From IMG/VR virus record IMGVR_UViG_3300032223_002580, positions 1 through 47,413 of that record: a stretch of DNA of 47,413 bases; one strand, 5' to 3'. A program made the position numbers and the translations under genes. Below the pieces are notes generated by a model. That model was not told the DNA's origin, did not search any database, and saw nothing but the letters and a program-made list of their open reading frames with translations. Source of the DNA: a virus. Below, one piece after another: positions 23,747-32,657 of the stretch (position 1 is its first letter; each line of letters begins with the position of its first letter).

Positions 23747-25558
23747 TTAGTTAAGATACTGAGCGTTATCTTGAACAACAATTGTCATAAATTGTTTTTG
23801 TGGATACCAACCAACTTCTGCTACTGCATAACGGCTTCTCAAAAGCATTCTTGGAGCAAATGTTGCTTCAGAGATGATGCTTATTGACTGCGCCATTAAG
23901 TATGGTACGAAGATGATACCTGGTTGATCTGGATTATTCTTTCTACCAATAACAATTCTGTTATCGTTATACTTCATATATGGATCAACATATATTTGAA
24001 TGTCACCAATTTGGCCTACTTGGTAAAGTTGTCCAGAGCTATTTAATTTAGATTTAAGAGGGTTAATTGTGTAACCAGCAATATCCATTAAAGAAGCTGC
24101 AAGAGCACCATTTGTCACTGCAAATTGTGCAGGACCAACACGACCTTCTGTTGCTACATAGTTAGAAGCATGAACCATTTTAGTAATTAACTTACGTTGA
24201 ACAGCGTGAGTTGTTTCACCACCAGGACCAGCTTGTACATATGCTGTATCTAAGTCAAATATTGTAGCGCCTGTAATTGAGTTATAAGCAGTATTACCAG
24301 CATAAAGAGGAGCAGATGCTCTATTTAAGCCACCCATTTCAAATATTTTACCTACGATTTGTTTAGAAATTGTTTGAGATAATTCATTAACAAGAATTGA
24401 TTCCATTTTTTGAACGATATCCATACCTGTATTAGCTTTAATATCTTCAATTTCTGTTCTTCTTAATGCAGAAGATACTTCGATTGTACCAACAGCGATT
24501 GATTTAGAAGAAATTTTTGGACCAATTTGACCTGCATAAATATTTTCTTCTTGTGCACGATCCATTGGATATCTACCACCACCAGAGAAGTTAGAAACAT
24601 AACCTGGAATATGATCTTCTAAAGCAGATATTAATGAAATACCGGCTGTAAGACCTTTGACACCAAATGGACCTACGTTAGCACCAACTATCTGGCTAAG
24701 CATTGATTGTGTAGGTGAGAATGTATTTCTTGTTGGGTCAAAGCCCCAAGTTGTACCAGCAGAGAAGCTATTATTACTATTATTATTATTATTAATATAA
24801 GGATAAGAAAGAGTCTGAGCCGTATTTGCTTGTTTATAAGCTCTAAACATTGGATATGAATCAATTCTTGAGTAACCTAAGAATTCAACAGTATTTTGAA
24901 CATTTGATGCAGCTGAAGTACTTTGTGGGTCTTGAGTAACATAATAGTTTGTTGTACCAGAAGAAAAAGTAGCATTAATTTGTGTCCAAACTCTTGCATT
25001 TGTTATTGAACCATCAGCTCTTGTCAAACCACCAACTGATTGTATTATATTGTTTGCGCTTAAAATTGTAGAAATTGTACCAGTCAAAGATGATAAGCCA
25101 GCAGCACCCGAAACAGAAAAATCTAATTTAAAAATAGTTGGTCTTTCGTCAGAGTTACCAAGATTATTATCATCATATTGGAAATCAATATAAAGTAAGT
25201 CCATTTTAGGACCTGGTGTTGGTTTTACAGCAACTAAATCTAAACCAATAGTTTGAGCTGCAATTTTCATAGCAACTGGTAATAAATTTTGACCTAAGTC
25301 ACCAGAGCCATTAGTACCAGAGTTTGAAGACCAGTTTGTACCAATTGTTGTACCTGGTAATAATGATGCTTGTGGAGCAGTAATGCTACCTAAACCACTT
25401 ACGTTTGATACGTTTGCATAAGCATTTTCGTTAATCGCATGGTATTCGGCATATTCTGACATCCAGCTGATCTTATCAGCATCTTTAACACCCATGTTCT
25501 CCAATACAGGAGTCCATTTGTTAATAGCTTTTTGATTGTCTATACGAATGTGATTCAT
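23747..25558 (-). CDS. 23: Major capsid protein, gp23-like (603 aa)
   Basis: This is the main hexamer-forming protein of the T4-type head. Recognition: PKMDLLYIDFQYDD, the central block GPKISSKSIAVGTIEVSSALRRTEIEDIKANTGMD, which I quote in parts only, and the C-terminal RYAVAEVGWYPQ. T4 gp23 has 521 residues; here about 80 more, mostly in a Ser/Asn/Gly-rich insertion (about 235-285). The N-terminal part holds HAINE-NAY: I-N-E (residues 42-44) fits the (L/I)-x-E site cut by the prohead protease, so a propeptide of about 44 residues is likely. The gene sits below protease and portal in the usual T4 order, with a TATATAC-type element 20 nt upstream. Confidence 0.88.
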   Translation of the reverse strand: MNHIRIDNQKAINKWTPVLENMGVKDADKISWMSEYAEYHAINENAYANVSNVSGLGSITAPQASLLPGTTIGTNWSSNSGTNGSGDLGQNLLPVAMKIAAQTIGLDLVAVKPTPGPKMDLLYIDFQYDDNNLGNSDERPTIFKLDFSVSGAAGLSSLTGTISTILSANNIIQSVGGLTRADGSITNARVWTQINATFSSGTTNYYVTQDPQSTSAASNVQNTVEFLGYSRIDSYPMFRAYKQANTAQTLSYPYINNNNNSNNSFSAGTTWGFDPTRNTFSPTQSMLSQIVGANVGPFGVKGLTAGISLISALEDHIPGYVSNFSGGGRYPMDRAQEENIYAGQIGPKISSKSIAVGTIEVSSALRRTEIEDIKANTGMDIVQKMESILVNELSQTISKQIVGKIFEMGGLNRASAPLYAGNTAYNSITGATIFDLDTAYVQAGPGGETTHAVQRKLITKMVHASNYVATEGRVGPAQFAVTNGALAASLMDIAGYTINPLKSKLNSSGQLYQVGQIGDIQIYVDPYMKYNDNRIVIGRKNNPDQPGIIFVPYLMAQSISIISEATFAPRMLLRSRYAVAEVGWYPQKQFMTIVVQDNAQYLN

Positions 25559-25578
25559 AAATATTTTTATTTTTTTTT

Positions 25579-25593
25579 TATAAAGTATATATA
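25579..25593 (-). promoter_or_regulatory. TATATAC-type element upstream of the capsid gene
   Basis: The minus strand reads TATATATACTTTATA, ending 20 nt before the capsid start codon. Its core is shared with the elements before the protease, the 45143 and the 21559 genes. Probable late promoter read by the gp55-like factor. Confidence 0.55.
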
Positions 25594-25682
25594 ACTTCTT
25601 AAAAACCTTATTTTTTAAAGGGTGGTTTTTTTATTGTTCTTTTACTTTATTAGTCACACATTGCTGTGTTTAATTATATATC

Positions 25683-25720
25683 AAACAAATAATCCTCCCT
25701 TTTTAAGGAGAGGATTGTTT
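25683..25720 (-). terminator. Hairpin between protease-scaffold and capsid genes
   Basis: The stem AAACAA plus ATCCTC plus CCTT pairs with AAGG, GAGGAT and TTGTTT, with small bulges and a TTT loop. It lies 20 bases after the stop of the protease gene. There is no strong T-run after it, so it may attenuate rather than fully end transcription. Confidence 0.55.
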
Positions 25721-25740
25721 ATAGTATAATTAATTTAAAA

Positions 25741-27885
25741 TTAATTTAAACCTTTGATTCTTTCTAATATTGAAGTAATATCTTTATCTGAAAGTTTATC
25801 TTCTTGAATTAAAGAATCATGATTTACTAATGTTTTAGTAGTTTCATTTTTCTTTAAATTTCTAGTATACCAGAAATGTTCAATTGCAGATTCAGTAGTT
25901 AAATCATAACCTAATTTAGATTGAGATAAAATAGATTTTTTAGCAACTTCATTTAAAGAATCCCAAGAAGATTTTAATGATTCTGGAATTAATCTTACAA
26001 TTTTTTCTTCCATAGTTTCTGCTTTTACTGATAAAGCTTCTTGAACTAATCTTAAAACATCAGCATTATTGAAATAAGATTTACCATTAATATGTAATTT
26101 AACAGTTTCTTGTTCTTCATTTGTTAAATTGTAATAGTTATCAATTTGAGCTTTATTTAAGAATTTTAAGAAATGTAAATCATTTGATTCAACCACTTTT
26201 CTTTTCTTAGCCTCAGCAATTAAATTATCAATTTGTAAAGATAATTCTGTATCTGATTCACCTGTAAAAGTCGGTGCTTCAATTTCAGGAGTTTCAACTG
26301 TAATAGTTTCAGTTGGGATTTCAGTAGTAACTTCAGCAGTAGGTATTTCGTCTATAACTATTGGTGCTTCTTCTGTTGGAATTTCAGTAGTAACTTCTGT
26401 TGTATCTACAACATCTGTATCAGTTGGTATTTCATCTGTAATTTCAGTTGTATCATCTACAATAGCGTCTTCAATTTCAGCAGCAATTGGTTCTTCGGTA
26501 ACAATTTCGTTTTCAAATCCCCATTCTTCTAAAGTTGGAACAGAATTATCAGAAGCATCTTCATTTATTTTATTACTATTTAATTTTTCAGCAATCATAC
26601 CCGAATATGAAATTGCTTTATCAAGATTTTCTGCAATATATTCACCATAAGCAATATTATCATCTAAATGTTCTGCAATATATTCTGAATAAGCAATATT
26701 ACCTTCTACATGTTCAGCTAAATATTCAGAATAAGCAATAGCATTATCTACGTTTTCTGCAATATATTCACCATAAGCAATTGATTTATCAAGATTTTCT
26801 GCAATATATTCACCATAAGCAATTGCTTTATCTAAGTTTTCTGCAATATATTCTTGATAACCAATAGATTTATCTAAGTTTTCTGCAATATATTCTTGAT
26901 AACCAATAGATTTATCTAAGTTTTCTGCTAAGTATTCTTGATAACCAATAGATTTATCTACATTTTCAGCTAAATATTCAACATAGTTGATATTTTTTTC
27001 AAGACTCTCAGTTAAATAATCGTTATGAGCTATAAGTTTATCTGCTGTTTCTTTCAAGCTTTTATTTTCATTAACTACTATTTGTACTGTTTCAGCTAAA
27101 TAATCTAAATATTTAACCATTTGTGTATTAGTAGTATTTAGAACTTCATAATATTCCATAAGTTGTTCTAATTTTTTAGGGTCTACATTACCTTTTTTAA
27201 TAGCCTCGTTTACTGACTTTTTTGTTTTGTCGATTTCTTTAATTAAGAAATCTGAGTAACTAGATAATTGTTCTTTTGTGACAAAATCATTGTTGTTCAT
27301 ATTAAATATATCGTTAATTTTTGACTCATCATTCATTTCATAAATTCTGAAATTTGAGTTATTTGAATAATTTAAAGTTTCATTTATTGAATTCATTTTA
27401 GCTGAACCAAATCCTGGATCAGCAACAATGTCATAAGTGAATAATTTTTTAAGTGTAACAGTTCCATCATTTTCTGTAACACCCGCTGCTCTTGAAGAAA
27501 CAAAAATAGGGCAATTGTCTTCAACCAATGCTCTGGCTTCTTTACCCCAAAATGTTGACAGAAGTTGAATTTTACCTTCAATGCGATTTGATTCTTTATT
27601 GAAAATAGCTTCTTTTACTATATGTGAAGCCCTTTGCAACGAAGTATCAAATACATCTGGATGATCAAATTCACCATATACACCCATATTAGTTATTCTT
27701 TGATTCAGTTCTTCTAAACAAGGTAAAAATTTATTAGCAGTATAAATTCTCTCGTTACGATTTTTAACATCAAACTCGGTGAAAATACCACCTAATAAAT
27801 AATATTTTTTACCACCAGAATTAAAAACTTCTTCATTTAAATTTAATGGATTATTATTGTTTTCAATAATCATTACTGGTTTCAT
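25741..27885 (-). CDS. 21: Prohead protease fused to a repeat-rich scaffold (714 aa)
   Basis: The first 170 residues are a T4 gp21-type serine protease: GVYGEFDHP (His75), FVSSRAAG (Ser130/131) and YDIVADPGFG. In T4 the protease and the gp22 scaffold are separate; here the protease continues into a helical region (about 200-300) and then nine full 14-residue repeats of the form YxEYIAENLDKSIx (301-434), likely a long coiled coil. Next comes a Thr/Glu/Pro-rich linker (about 440-540) and a folded C-terminus with NKAQIDNYYNLTNEEQ. I infer a scaffold that carries its own maturation protease. A TATATAC-type element lies 18 nt upstream of the start. Confidence 0.85.
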   Translation of the reverse strand: MKPVMIIENNNNPLNLNEEVFNSGGKKYYLLGGIFTEFDVKNRNERIYTANKFLPCLEELNQRITNMGVYGEFDHPDVFDTSLQRASHIVKEAIFNKESNRIEGKIQLLSTFWGKEARALVEDNCPIFVSSRAAGVTENDGTVTLKKLFTYDIVADPGFGSAKMNSINETLNYSNNSNFRIYEMNDESKINDIFNMNNNDFVTKEQLSSYSDFLIKEIDKTKKSVNEAIKKGNVDPKKLEQLMEYYEVLNTTNTQMVKYLDYLAETVQIVVNENKSLKETADKLIAHNDYLTESLEKNINYVEYLAENVDKSIGYQEYLAENLDKSIGYQEYIAENLDKSIGYQEYIAENLDKAIAYGEYIAENLDKSIAYGEYIAENVDNAIAYSEYLAEHVEGNIAYSEYIAEHLDDNIAYGEYIAENLDKAISYSGMIAEKLNSNKINEDASDNSVPTLEEWGFENEIVTEEPIAAEIEDAIVDDTTEITDEIPTDTDVVDTTEVTTEIPTEEAPIVIDEIPTAEVTTEIPTETITVETPEIEAPTFTGESDTELSLQIDNLIAEAKKRKVVESNDLHFLKFLNKAQIDNYYNLTNEEQETVKLHINGKSYFNNADVLRLVQEALSVKAETMEEKIVRLIPESLKSSWDSLNEVAKKSILSQSKLGYDLTTESAIEHFWYTRNLKKNETTKTLVNHDSLIQEDKLSDKDITSILERIKGLN
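26584..26985 (-). repeat. 42-bp coding tandem repeats (14-residue units)
   Basis: Within the protease-scaffold gene, about nine and a half units of 42 bp encode 14-residue repeats of pattern Y-x-E-Y-[IL]-A-E-[NH]-[LV]-[DE]-x-x-I-x. Units differ mainly in silent or conservative positions. Their regular length and coiled-coil phase suggest an extended rod in the scaffold core. Confidence 0.9.
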
Positions 27886-27903
27886 GTGTAAATACTTTAT
27901 TTT

Positions 27904-27917
27904 TATAGTATATATAT
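27904..27917 (-). promoter_or_regulatory. TATATAC-type element upstream of the protease-scaffold gene
   Basis: The minus strand reads ATATATATACTATA and ends 18 nt before the start at 27885. It matches the elements before the capsid and 21559 genes. Confidence 0.52.
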
Positions 27918-27946
27918 CATTAGTATTTAATACTTTTATAAATTGA

Positions 27947-27977
27947 CGGACTTTTTATCGTTTCGGCGGACTTTTTA
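27947..27977. repeat. Two 11-bp direct repeats in the divergent spacer
   Basis: CGGACTTTTTA occurs at 27947-27957 and 27967-27977, start to start 20 bp apart, about two helical turns. It lies in the 127-base spacer between the protease-scaffold and a divergent homing gene, in a GC-richer island. It could be a protein-binding site; function unknown. Confidence 0.6.
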
Positions 27978-28012
27978 AACAAATGTATTTCACAGTATAT
28001 AATATATATACT

Positions 28013-29569
28013 ATGAATGAATTATTTTTTAAAACAACAAATGGTTTAAGTGAAAAGTGGTTAATTAATAATCATAAAGATTATTATGATATAATATTTA
28101 ATTATGTTCTTGAAGAAGATATTTCTTTATCAGAACGTATATATCTTTATCAAAATAAATTAACAGAAAATCCAAAATGTTTAAATTGTAAAGAAAAAGT
28201 TAAATGGATTAAATTTTCTCAGGGTTACAGAAAATTTTGTTCCAAGTCTTGTGCTGCCTCTTATACTCATAAGGATGAAAATATAAAACGAAATAGAATA
28301 AAGAATTTATTAATATGTAATAAAGATGAAGAAATGAGGAAAGAAATGACTTTAAAGTCTATAAATACTAAAAAATCTTTTTCTAAGGAAAAAAAAATCG
28401 AAATAAATATTAAAAGAAAAAAAACAAATTTTGATAAATATGGTGAAGAAAGTGTATCAAAGGTTGATTATTTAAACAAAAATAAATCTATAAAAATTTC
28501 AGAAAAAATAAAAAGTAATGCAGAGTTTAAATTAAAAAATTTAATCGAATCACTCAAAGGTTATAATTTAATTGAAATATTTAAAGAAGATATTGAATTA
28601 TTTTGTGAAAAATGTAATTTAAATTTCACAATAAAAAAATATTTATTGCATCAAAGAAAAAGATTTAAAAAAACAATTTGTACAAATTGTAATCCTACCG
28701 ACAATAAATCTGATTTTGAATACCAAGTTTTGAACTTTATAAAAGAAAATTATAATGGTGAAATACAAAATAATATATTTTTTGATAAAAAATATGAAAT
28801 AGATATTTATTTACCAGATTTAAATATTGGAATTGAATGTAATGGATTATGGTGGCATTCGGAAGTATATAAAGATAAATATTATCATCAAGAAAAATTA
28901 GATTTTTTTAATAAAAAAGATATTAAAATATTAAATATATGGGAAGATGATTGGAATTTTAAATCAGAAATTATAAAAAATAGAATTCTTTATAAACTTC
29001 ATAAATTAAAAAATAAAATTTATTCAAGAAAATGTTATATTAATATAGTAGACAATAAGTTATCTAAATCGTTTTTAAATGATAATCATATACAAGGTTA
29101 TTGTATATCATCTGTCAATATAGGCATTTTCTATGAAAATGAATTAATAAGTTTAATTACTTTTGGAAAATTAAGAAAAAATCTTGGCTTAAAAAGCATT
29201 GATAGAAATTATGAATTATTAAGGTTTTGTACTAAAATTGGATATACAAATATAGGTGCTTTTTCTAAATTAATAAAATTTTTTATAAAAAATTATAATC
29301 CTGATAGGATTATATCATATTGTGATGCGTCTTTTAATGATGGTAAAACATATTCAGAAAACAATTTTAATTTCATTAAAAGAACTAAACCTAATTATTA
29401 TTGGTTTAATAAAGATATAGGGTTAAAATTAAATAGATGGAATTTTCGAAAAGATATTTTAGTAAAAAAAGGATATGATAAAAACAAAACAGAAGTTGAA
29501 ATAATGAATTCCATAGGTTATTACAGAATATGGGACTGTGGTTCATATTTATATGAAATTAATATTTAA
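28013..29569 (+). CDS. Homing endonuclease with PD-(D/E)xK core and GNAT-like tail (518 aa)
   Basis: The order of domains is: a zinc site (CLNCKEK and CSKSC), a helical linker, a second zinc pair (CEKC and CTNC), the nuclease core (FEYQVLNFI, YEIDIYLPDLNIGIECNG, WWHSE, NIWEDDW), and a C-terminal domain of about 180 residues (NHIQG, ELISLITFG, YELLRFC, IISYCDAS, KTEVEIMNS). The enzyme should cut phage DNA and drive its own spread. The start at 28013 is chosen over 27983 because the longer reading would add MYFTVYNIYT, translated from the AT-rich promoter-like element. It is inserted between the protease and portal genes, on the opposite strand. Confidence 0.85.
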   Translation: MNELFFKTTNGLSEKWLINNHKDYYDIIFNYVLEEDISLSERIYLYQNKLTENPKCLNCKEKVKWIKFSQGYRKFCSKSCAASYTHKDENIKRNRIKNLLICNKDEEMRKEMTLKSINTKKSFSKEKKIEINIKRKKTNFDKYGEESVSKVDYLNKNKSIKISEKIKSNAEFKLKNLIESLKGYNLIEIFKEDIELFCEKCNLNFTIKKYLLHQRKRFKKTICTNCNPTDNKSDFEYQVLNFIKENYNGEIQNNIFFDKKYEIDIYLPDLNIGIECNGLWWHSEVYKDKYYHQEKLDFFNKKDIKILNIWEDDWNFKSEIIKNRILYKLHKLKNKIYSRKCYINIVDNKLSKSFLNDNHIQGYCISSVNIGIFYENELISLITFGKLRKNLGLKSIDRNYELLRFCTKIGYTNIGAFSKLIKFFIKNYNPDRIISYCDASFNDGKTYSENNFNFIKRTKPNYYWFNKDIGLKLNRWNFRKDILVKKGYDKNKTEVEIMNSIGYYRIWDCGSYLYEINI

Positions 29570-29594
29570 TAATATATAAAAATAAAAATTTAAA

Positions 29595-29975
29595 ATGATA
29601 CTTACAAAAGAGGTTACGGTTAAGATAAATGAATCAAATTATGAACATTATGAAGAATGTGGTTATAGTGTAAGTATAGGTGACGCTATTGTTATACCAC
29701 CTGGATTATTATCAACTGGAAGTCATTATAAAATTCTTTGTAAATGTGATTTCTGTGGAAAAGAAAAAGAAGTTATGTATAAAAATTATATTAAATATCA
29801 CAATAATTGGGGTGAATATAATTGTCGTAAATGTTCGGAGCATAAAAGAAGAAGATCTTTAAATGAAAAATATGGTGTAGATTATCCAATTCAAAATAAA
29901 GAAATTAAAGATAAAATACAAACAACTTTAATTGAAAAATATGGAGTAGATAACCCTAAAAAGAAAAAACCTTAA
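29595..29975 (+). pseudogene. N-terminal remnant of a homing endonuclease (126 aa)
   Basis: This frame matches the N-terminus of the enzyme at 36400-38253: a beta start (EVTVKINESN, YEHYEECGY), a zinc pair (CDFCGK), CRKC, and then KYGVDYPIQ and KYGVDNP repeat units. It stops after only two such units in KKKKP, where coding runs into the portal-gene terminator. The nuclease core is gone, so it is a truncated gene. It sits next to an intact homing gene. Confidence 0.75.
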
Positions 29976-29992
29976 CTTAGTTAAGGTTTTTT
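29964..29992. terminator. Strong hairpin after the portal gene
   Basis: AAAAAACCTTAAC, loop TTA, GTTAAGGTTTTTT give a 13-bp stem with flanking A- and T-runs, effective from both sides. It lies directly after the portal stop (29993) and contains the stop codon of the plus-strand remnant. Confidence 0.85.
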
Positions 29993-31765
29993 TTAAAATT
30001 CAAATTCAGGAGTTCCTCCCTGTGCTGGTGGTGCTTGACCGCCCTGTGCTGGTGGTGCTTGACCACCTTGAGGTAGAGTTCCTTGTGCAGGTGGTTGTCC
30101 ACCTAATTCACCCCCAATTTGTCCACCAGGTGTAGAACCTGGTGATCCACCAAATTCCCCACCTGTCGATCCACCTGGTGGTCCACCAAATTCTCCGCTA
30201 ATTTGCTCACCAGGTGTAGAACCAGGTGTTCCTTGCACTACACCAGTAGACCTTGATTTAATCCAATAAGCTTGGTTTTCTTCAATTTCTTGTTGTGATA
30301 ATTTTAAAATGTTATTTACAATAAAGTCAATATGAAAATAAGAGGTGCCATCTTCTTTTTTAAGGTTTTGAACTTGTGTAGCTGCTTCTATTTTTTTAGT
30401 ATATGTTTTAATTCTTTTCCATTCTTCTATCGTTTGGTTTGAACTAAATATAATGTCTATACTATTCAAAAATACTTCATCATCTTTTAATTCTGGAAAT
30501 TCCATACACATTTGCAAACGTAATGGTTTTATTATTAATTCTTTAAAGTTTGCTCTTAACCTACCAATAAAATTAGCAAATTTATTTTCTTCTACATTTA
30601 CATCTGCTGTATCGAGTGTAAATATATTACCGCCACCTGCTGCTAAATCAAAACGAGGCATTGGTATTTTTGATGCTCGTTTTAAATTATTTGAAAAATA
30701 TTTTAAAACACCTTCTTCATTTAAATCATTACCAGTTGGAGTAACTAATTCAAATTGCGGAGTTCCTTGATCACCATCAGGGAACCATAGTTGCTTATTA
30801 TATGGCAAATGTTTACTACCATTTATTAATAATGTTCCCAAAGAATCATCCCATTCGACATGTTCTGAATAATTAGCTATTAATTGTCCTATTTGTTCTT
30901 CGGCTTTTTGGCGAGATAAACCCTTTGTTGGTATTGTAAATTTTTGATAAACTGTAGCATTAATGATATTATACATTATTCTTGTTTGTTCTATAATTTT
31001 CAGTTGATTATATGGTTTAATTAAACCTTCGACATAAGAAGTTTCAGCAAAATCATTTTGTGTTGTATATGATATTAATAATAATTGAGAATCTAAAAAA
31101 ATTCTTCTTAACTGTGGATCTTCCGGATATTGAATCCATAAATTACCAATAGTAGGCTCATAAGATGGGACTAATGTATCAGGTCTTAACCTATTAAATG
31201 AAATTATATTTTGTTTTTTATCATCCCAAACAATTTCAAAAGCAATAAATCCATCAATTAAAAAATCTTTCATCAAATTCCAAGCTGTAATAGTGTCGGA
31301 AAAACTATAACGATTATAAATTTTTTCAAAAAATTCTTGATATTTATTTTTTATTTCTGAAGAATAACTATTGGATAAAGGTTTTGTTTCACAAAAATCT
31401 TGCCCATTAAATATTATCGCCTCGTCTGATATTATTGACACATAATCTCTAATTTCATCTTTAATAGAATATTCTCTTAAAATTCTCCTTTTATCTGAAT
31501 ATGATTTATCTAAATATGGTATTGCTTTTTTATTTAAAACTTGTGCTATAGCTCTTTGACTAAAAAAGTCATACATAGAGTTATTTTTCTGTGACAAAGG
31601 ATCTTCATTCATAGAAATACCAACTGTATTTCTAATAATCATATCATCATATTTCATTCCAAAATTAGATAGATTTCTTAGTAATCTATTAAATATTCCT
31701 TTATTTTCGCCAGACATCGATGATATATTTATATCACCTTGATTAATTGGATTATAACTCGACAT
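29993..31765 (-). CDS. 20: Portal protein, gp20-like (590 aa)
   Basis: This protein forms the 12-fold ring at the head vertex through which DNA passes. Typical parts are: SDKRRILREYS near residue 90, the clip/stem region around WNLMKDFLIDGFIAFEIVWDD (split here as WNLMKDF and IAFEIVWDD), FNRLRPDTL, NATVYQKFTIP, and the conserved ENKFANFIGRLRANF helix. T4 gp20 has 524 residues; the extra length here is a C-terminal tail of about 75 residues rich in Gly, Pro and Gln (repeated GGxPG and APPAQGGQ units). Gene order portal-protease-capsid follows T4. An element CATATATATAAG lies 17 nt upstream of the start. Confidence 0.88.
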   Translation of the reverse strand: MSSYNPINQGDINISSMSGENKGIFNRLLRNLSNFGMKYDDMIIRNTVGISMNEDPLSQKNNSMYDFFSQRAIAQVLNKKAIPYLDKSYSDKRRILREYSIKDEIRDYVSIISDEAIIFNGQDFCETKPLSNSYSSEIKNKYQEFFEKIYNRYSFSDTITAWNLMKDFLIDGFIAFEIVWDDKKQNIISFNRLRPDTLVPSYEPTIGNLWIQYPEDPQLRRIFLDSQLLLISYTTQNDFAETSYVEGLIKPYNQLKIIEQTRIMYNIINATVYQKFTIPTKGLSRQKAEEQIGQLIANYSEHVEWDDSLGTLLINGSKHLPYNKQLWFPDGDQGTPQFELVTPTGNDLNEEGVLKYFSNNLKRASKIPMPRFDLAAGGGNIFTLDTADVNVEENKFANFIGRLRANFKELIIKPLRLQMCMEFPELKDDEVFLNSIDIIFSSNQTIEEWKRIKTYTKKIEAATQVQNLKKEDGTSYFHIDFIVNNILKLSQQEIEENQAYWIKSRSTGVVQGTPGSTPGEQISGEFGGPPGGSTGGEFGGSPGSTPGGQIGGELGGQPPAQGTLPQGGQAPPAQGGQAPPAQGGTPEFEF

Positions 31766-31808
31766 AAAATTAGATGTTTTTTCTTATATATATGAAAGAT
31801 ATAGTTTC

Positions 31809-32657
31809 CTATTTTTTGAAAATACAATCACCTACAAAATATTTATTTTTTGCTTCTACATTTAATTCATTAAAATCATTTGGATTATACAAAATAACAG
31901 TTTGTGACCCCCAATTGAAATATCCTAAATAATCAAATATATTAACTATATCTCCCTTTTCTTTTAAGAAATCAAAATCTTGAATAGTTGATTCACCAAC
32001 AAGCATTAAATAAACAGGACTTTTTTTTGTAATAAATTCAACTATCCATAAAGTATTTTTACCAAAAAAATCATCTTGTCCCTCAATAGGTATCATTTTA
32101 CCAATTTTTCCAGAAACAGGACAATGAATGCGATGATAAAAAGACACAAGTAATTTCATATTAATATACATATAACCATTTACATTAATATCCAATTTAT
32201 GTAAATCTTCTGTTGCGTATCTACCAGAAGTTTTTTTCAATCGTAAAATTTTTTGATCTGGACGTCCTTCTTTATCAAATTCTCCAATTGATTCAATGTA
32301 ACATTCGTTTGGAATTATCATTTCATAATCTTTGAGTGATTCTTTAATTTCCAAACTTAATTTTGTAGTTAATTTTCTTGTAAAAAAATCCATAAAAGAT
32401 ATTTTAGGAGTGTTAATATCATATTTGAATAAATTGGGATTATAATGATAATTTTGGTTAAATCCATATTTTGGGTTATTCATAAAATCTTCATCATTTG
32501 ATGAAAAATGCGAAATTATTTTTTTTAAAAGTTTAGAATCAATCAATTTATATCTGAAAGATTTTAATTTATTTAAAATCTTTCTTTCATGATCACCATT
32601 TTTAATAAATTTTTGTATATCTTTAATATTTTTGTGATCGTCATAATTTAATAACAT
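31809..32657 (-). CDS. Phosphatidylserine decarboxylase-like protein (282 aa)
   Basis: Enzymes of this family make phosphatidylethanolamine by removing CO2 from phosphatidylserine, using a pyruvoyl group made by self-cleavage at a Gly-Ser bond. Seen here in family order: FMDFFTRKL (86-96, like the FF-R-L helix), SFYHRIHCPVSG (172-183, with the His pair), YLMLVGEST (216-223), KGD and YFNWGSQTVILY (246-257), where GS at 250-251 is the place of the LGST cleavage site. The product may act on membrane lipids or, as a relative, on another amino acid substrate. No membrane segment is present. It starts on the last base of the upstream DUF3326-like gene (TAATG junction), so translation is coupled. 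Confidence 0.78.
   Translation of the reverse strand: MLLNYDDHKNIKDIQKFIKNGDHERKILNKLKSFRYKLIDSKLLKKIISHFSSNDEDFMNNPKYGFNQNYHYNPNLFKYDINTPKISFMDFFTRKLTTKLSLEIKESLKDYEMIIPNECYIESIGEFDKEGRPDQKILRLKKTSGRYATEDLHKLDINVNGYMYINMKLLVSFYHRIHCPVSGKIGKMIPIEGQDDFFGKNTLWIVEFITKKSPVYLMLVGESTIQDFDFLKEKGDIVNIFDYLGYFNWGSQTVILYNPNDFNELNVEAKNKYFVGDCIFKK

Noticed and set aside
26535-26985. CRISPR-like array of regular repeats
   Set aside because: The 42-bp units are in frame, lack unique spacers and encode a regular 14-residue coiled-coil repeat.
27983-28012. Longer start for the homing gene at 28013
   Set aside because: The extra ten codons are AT-rich promoter-like sequence; related enzymes begin at the equivalent of the 28013 Met.
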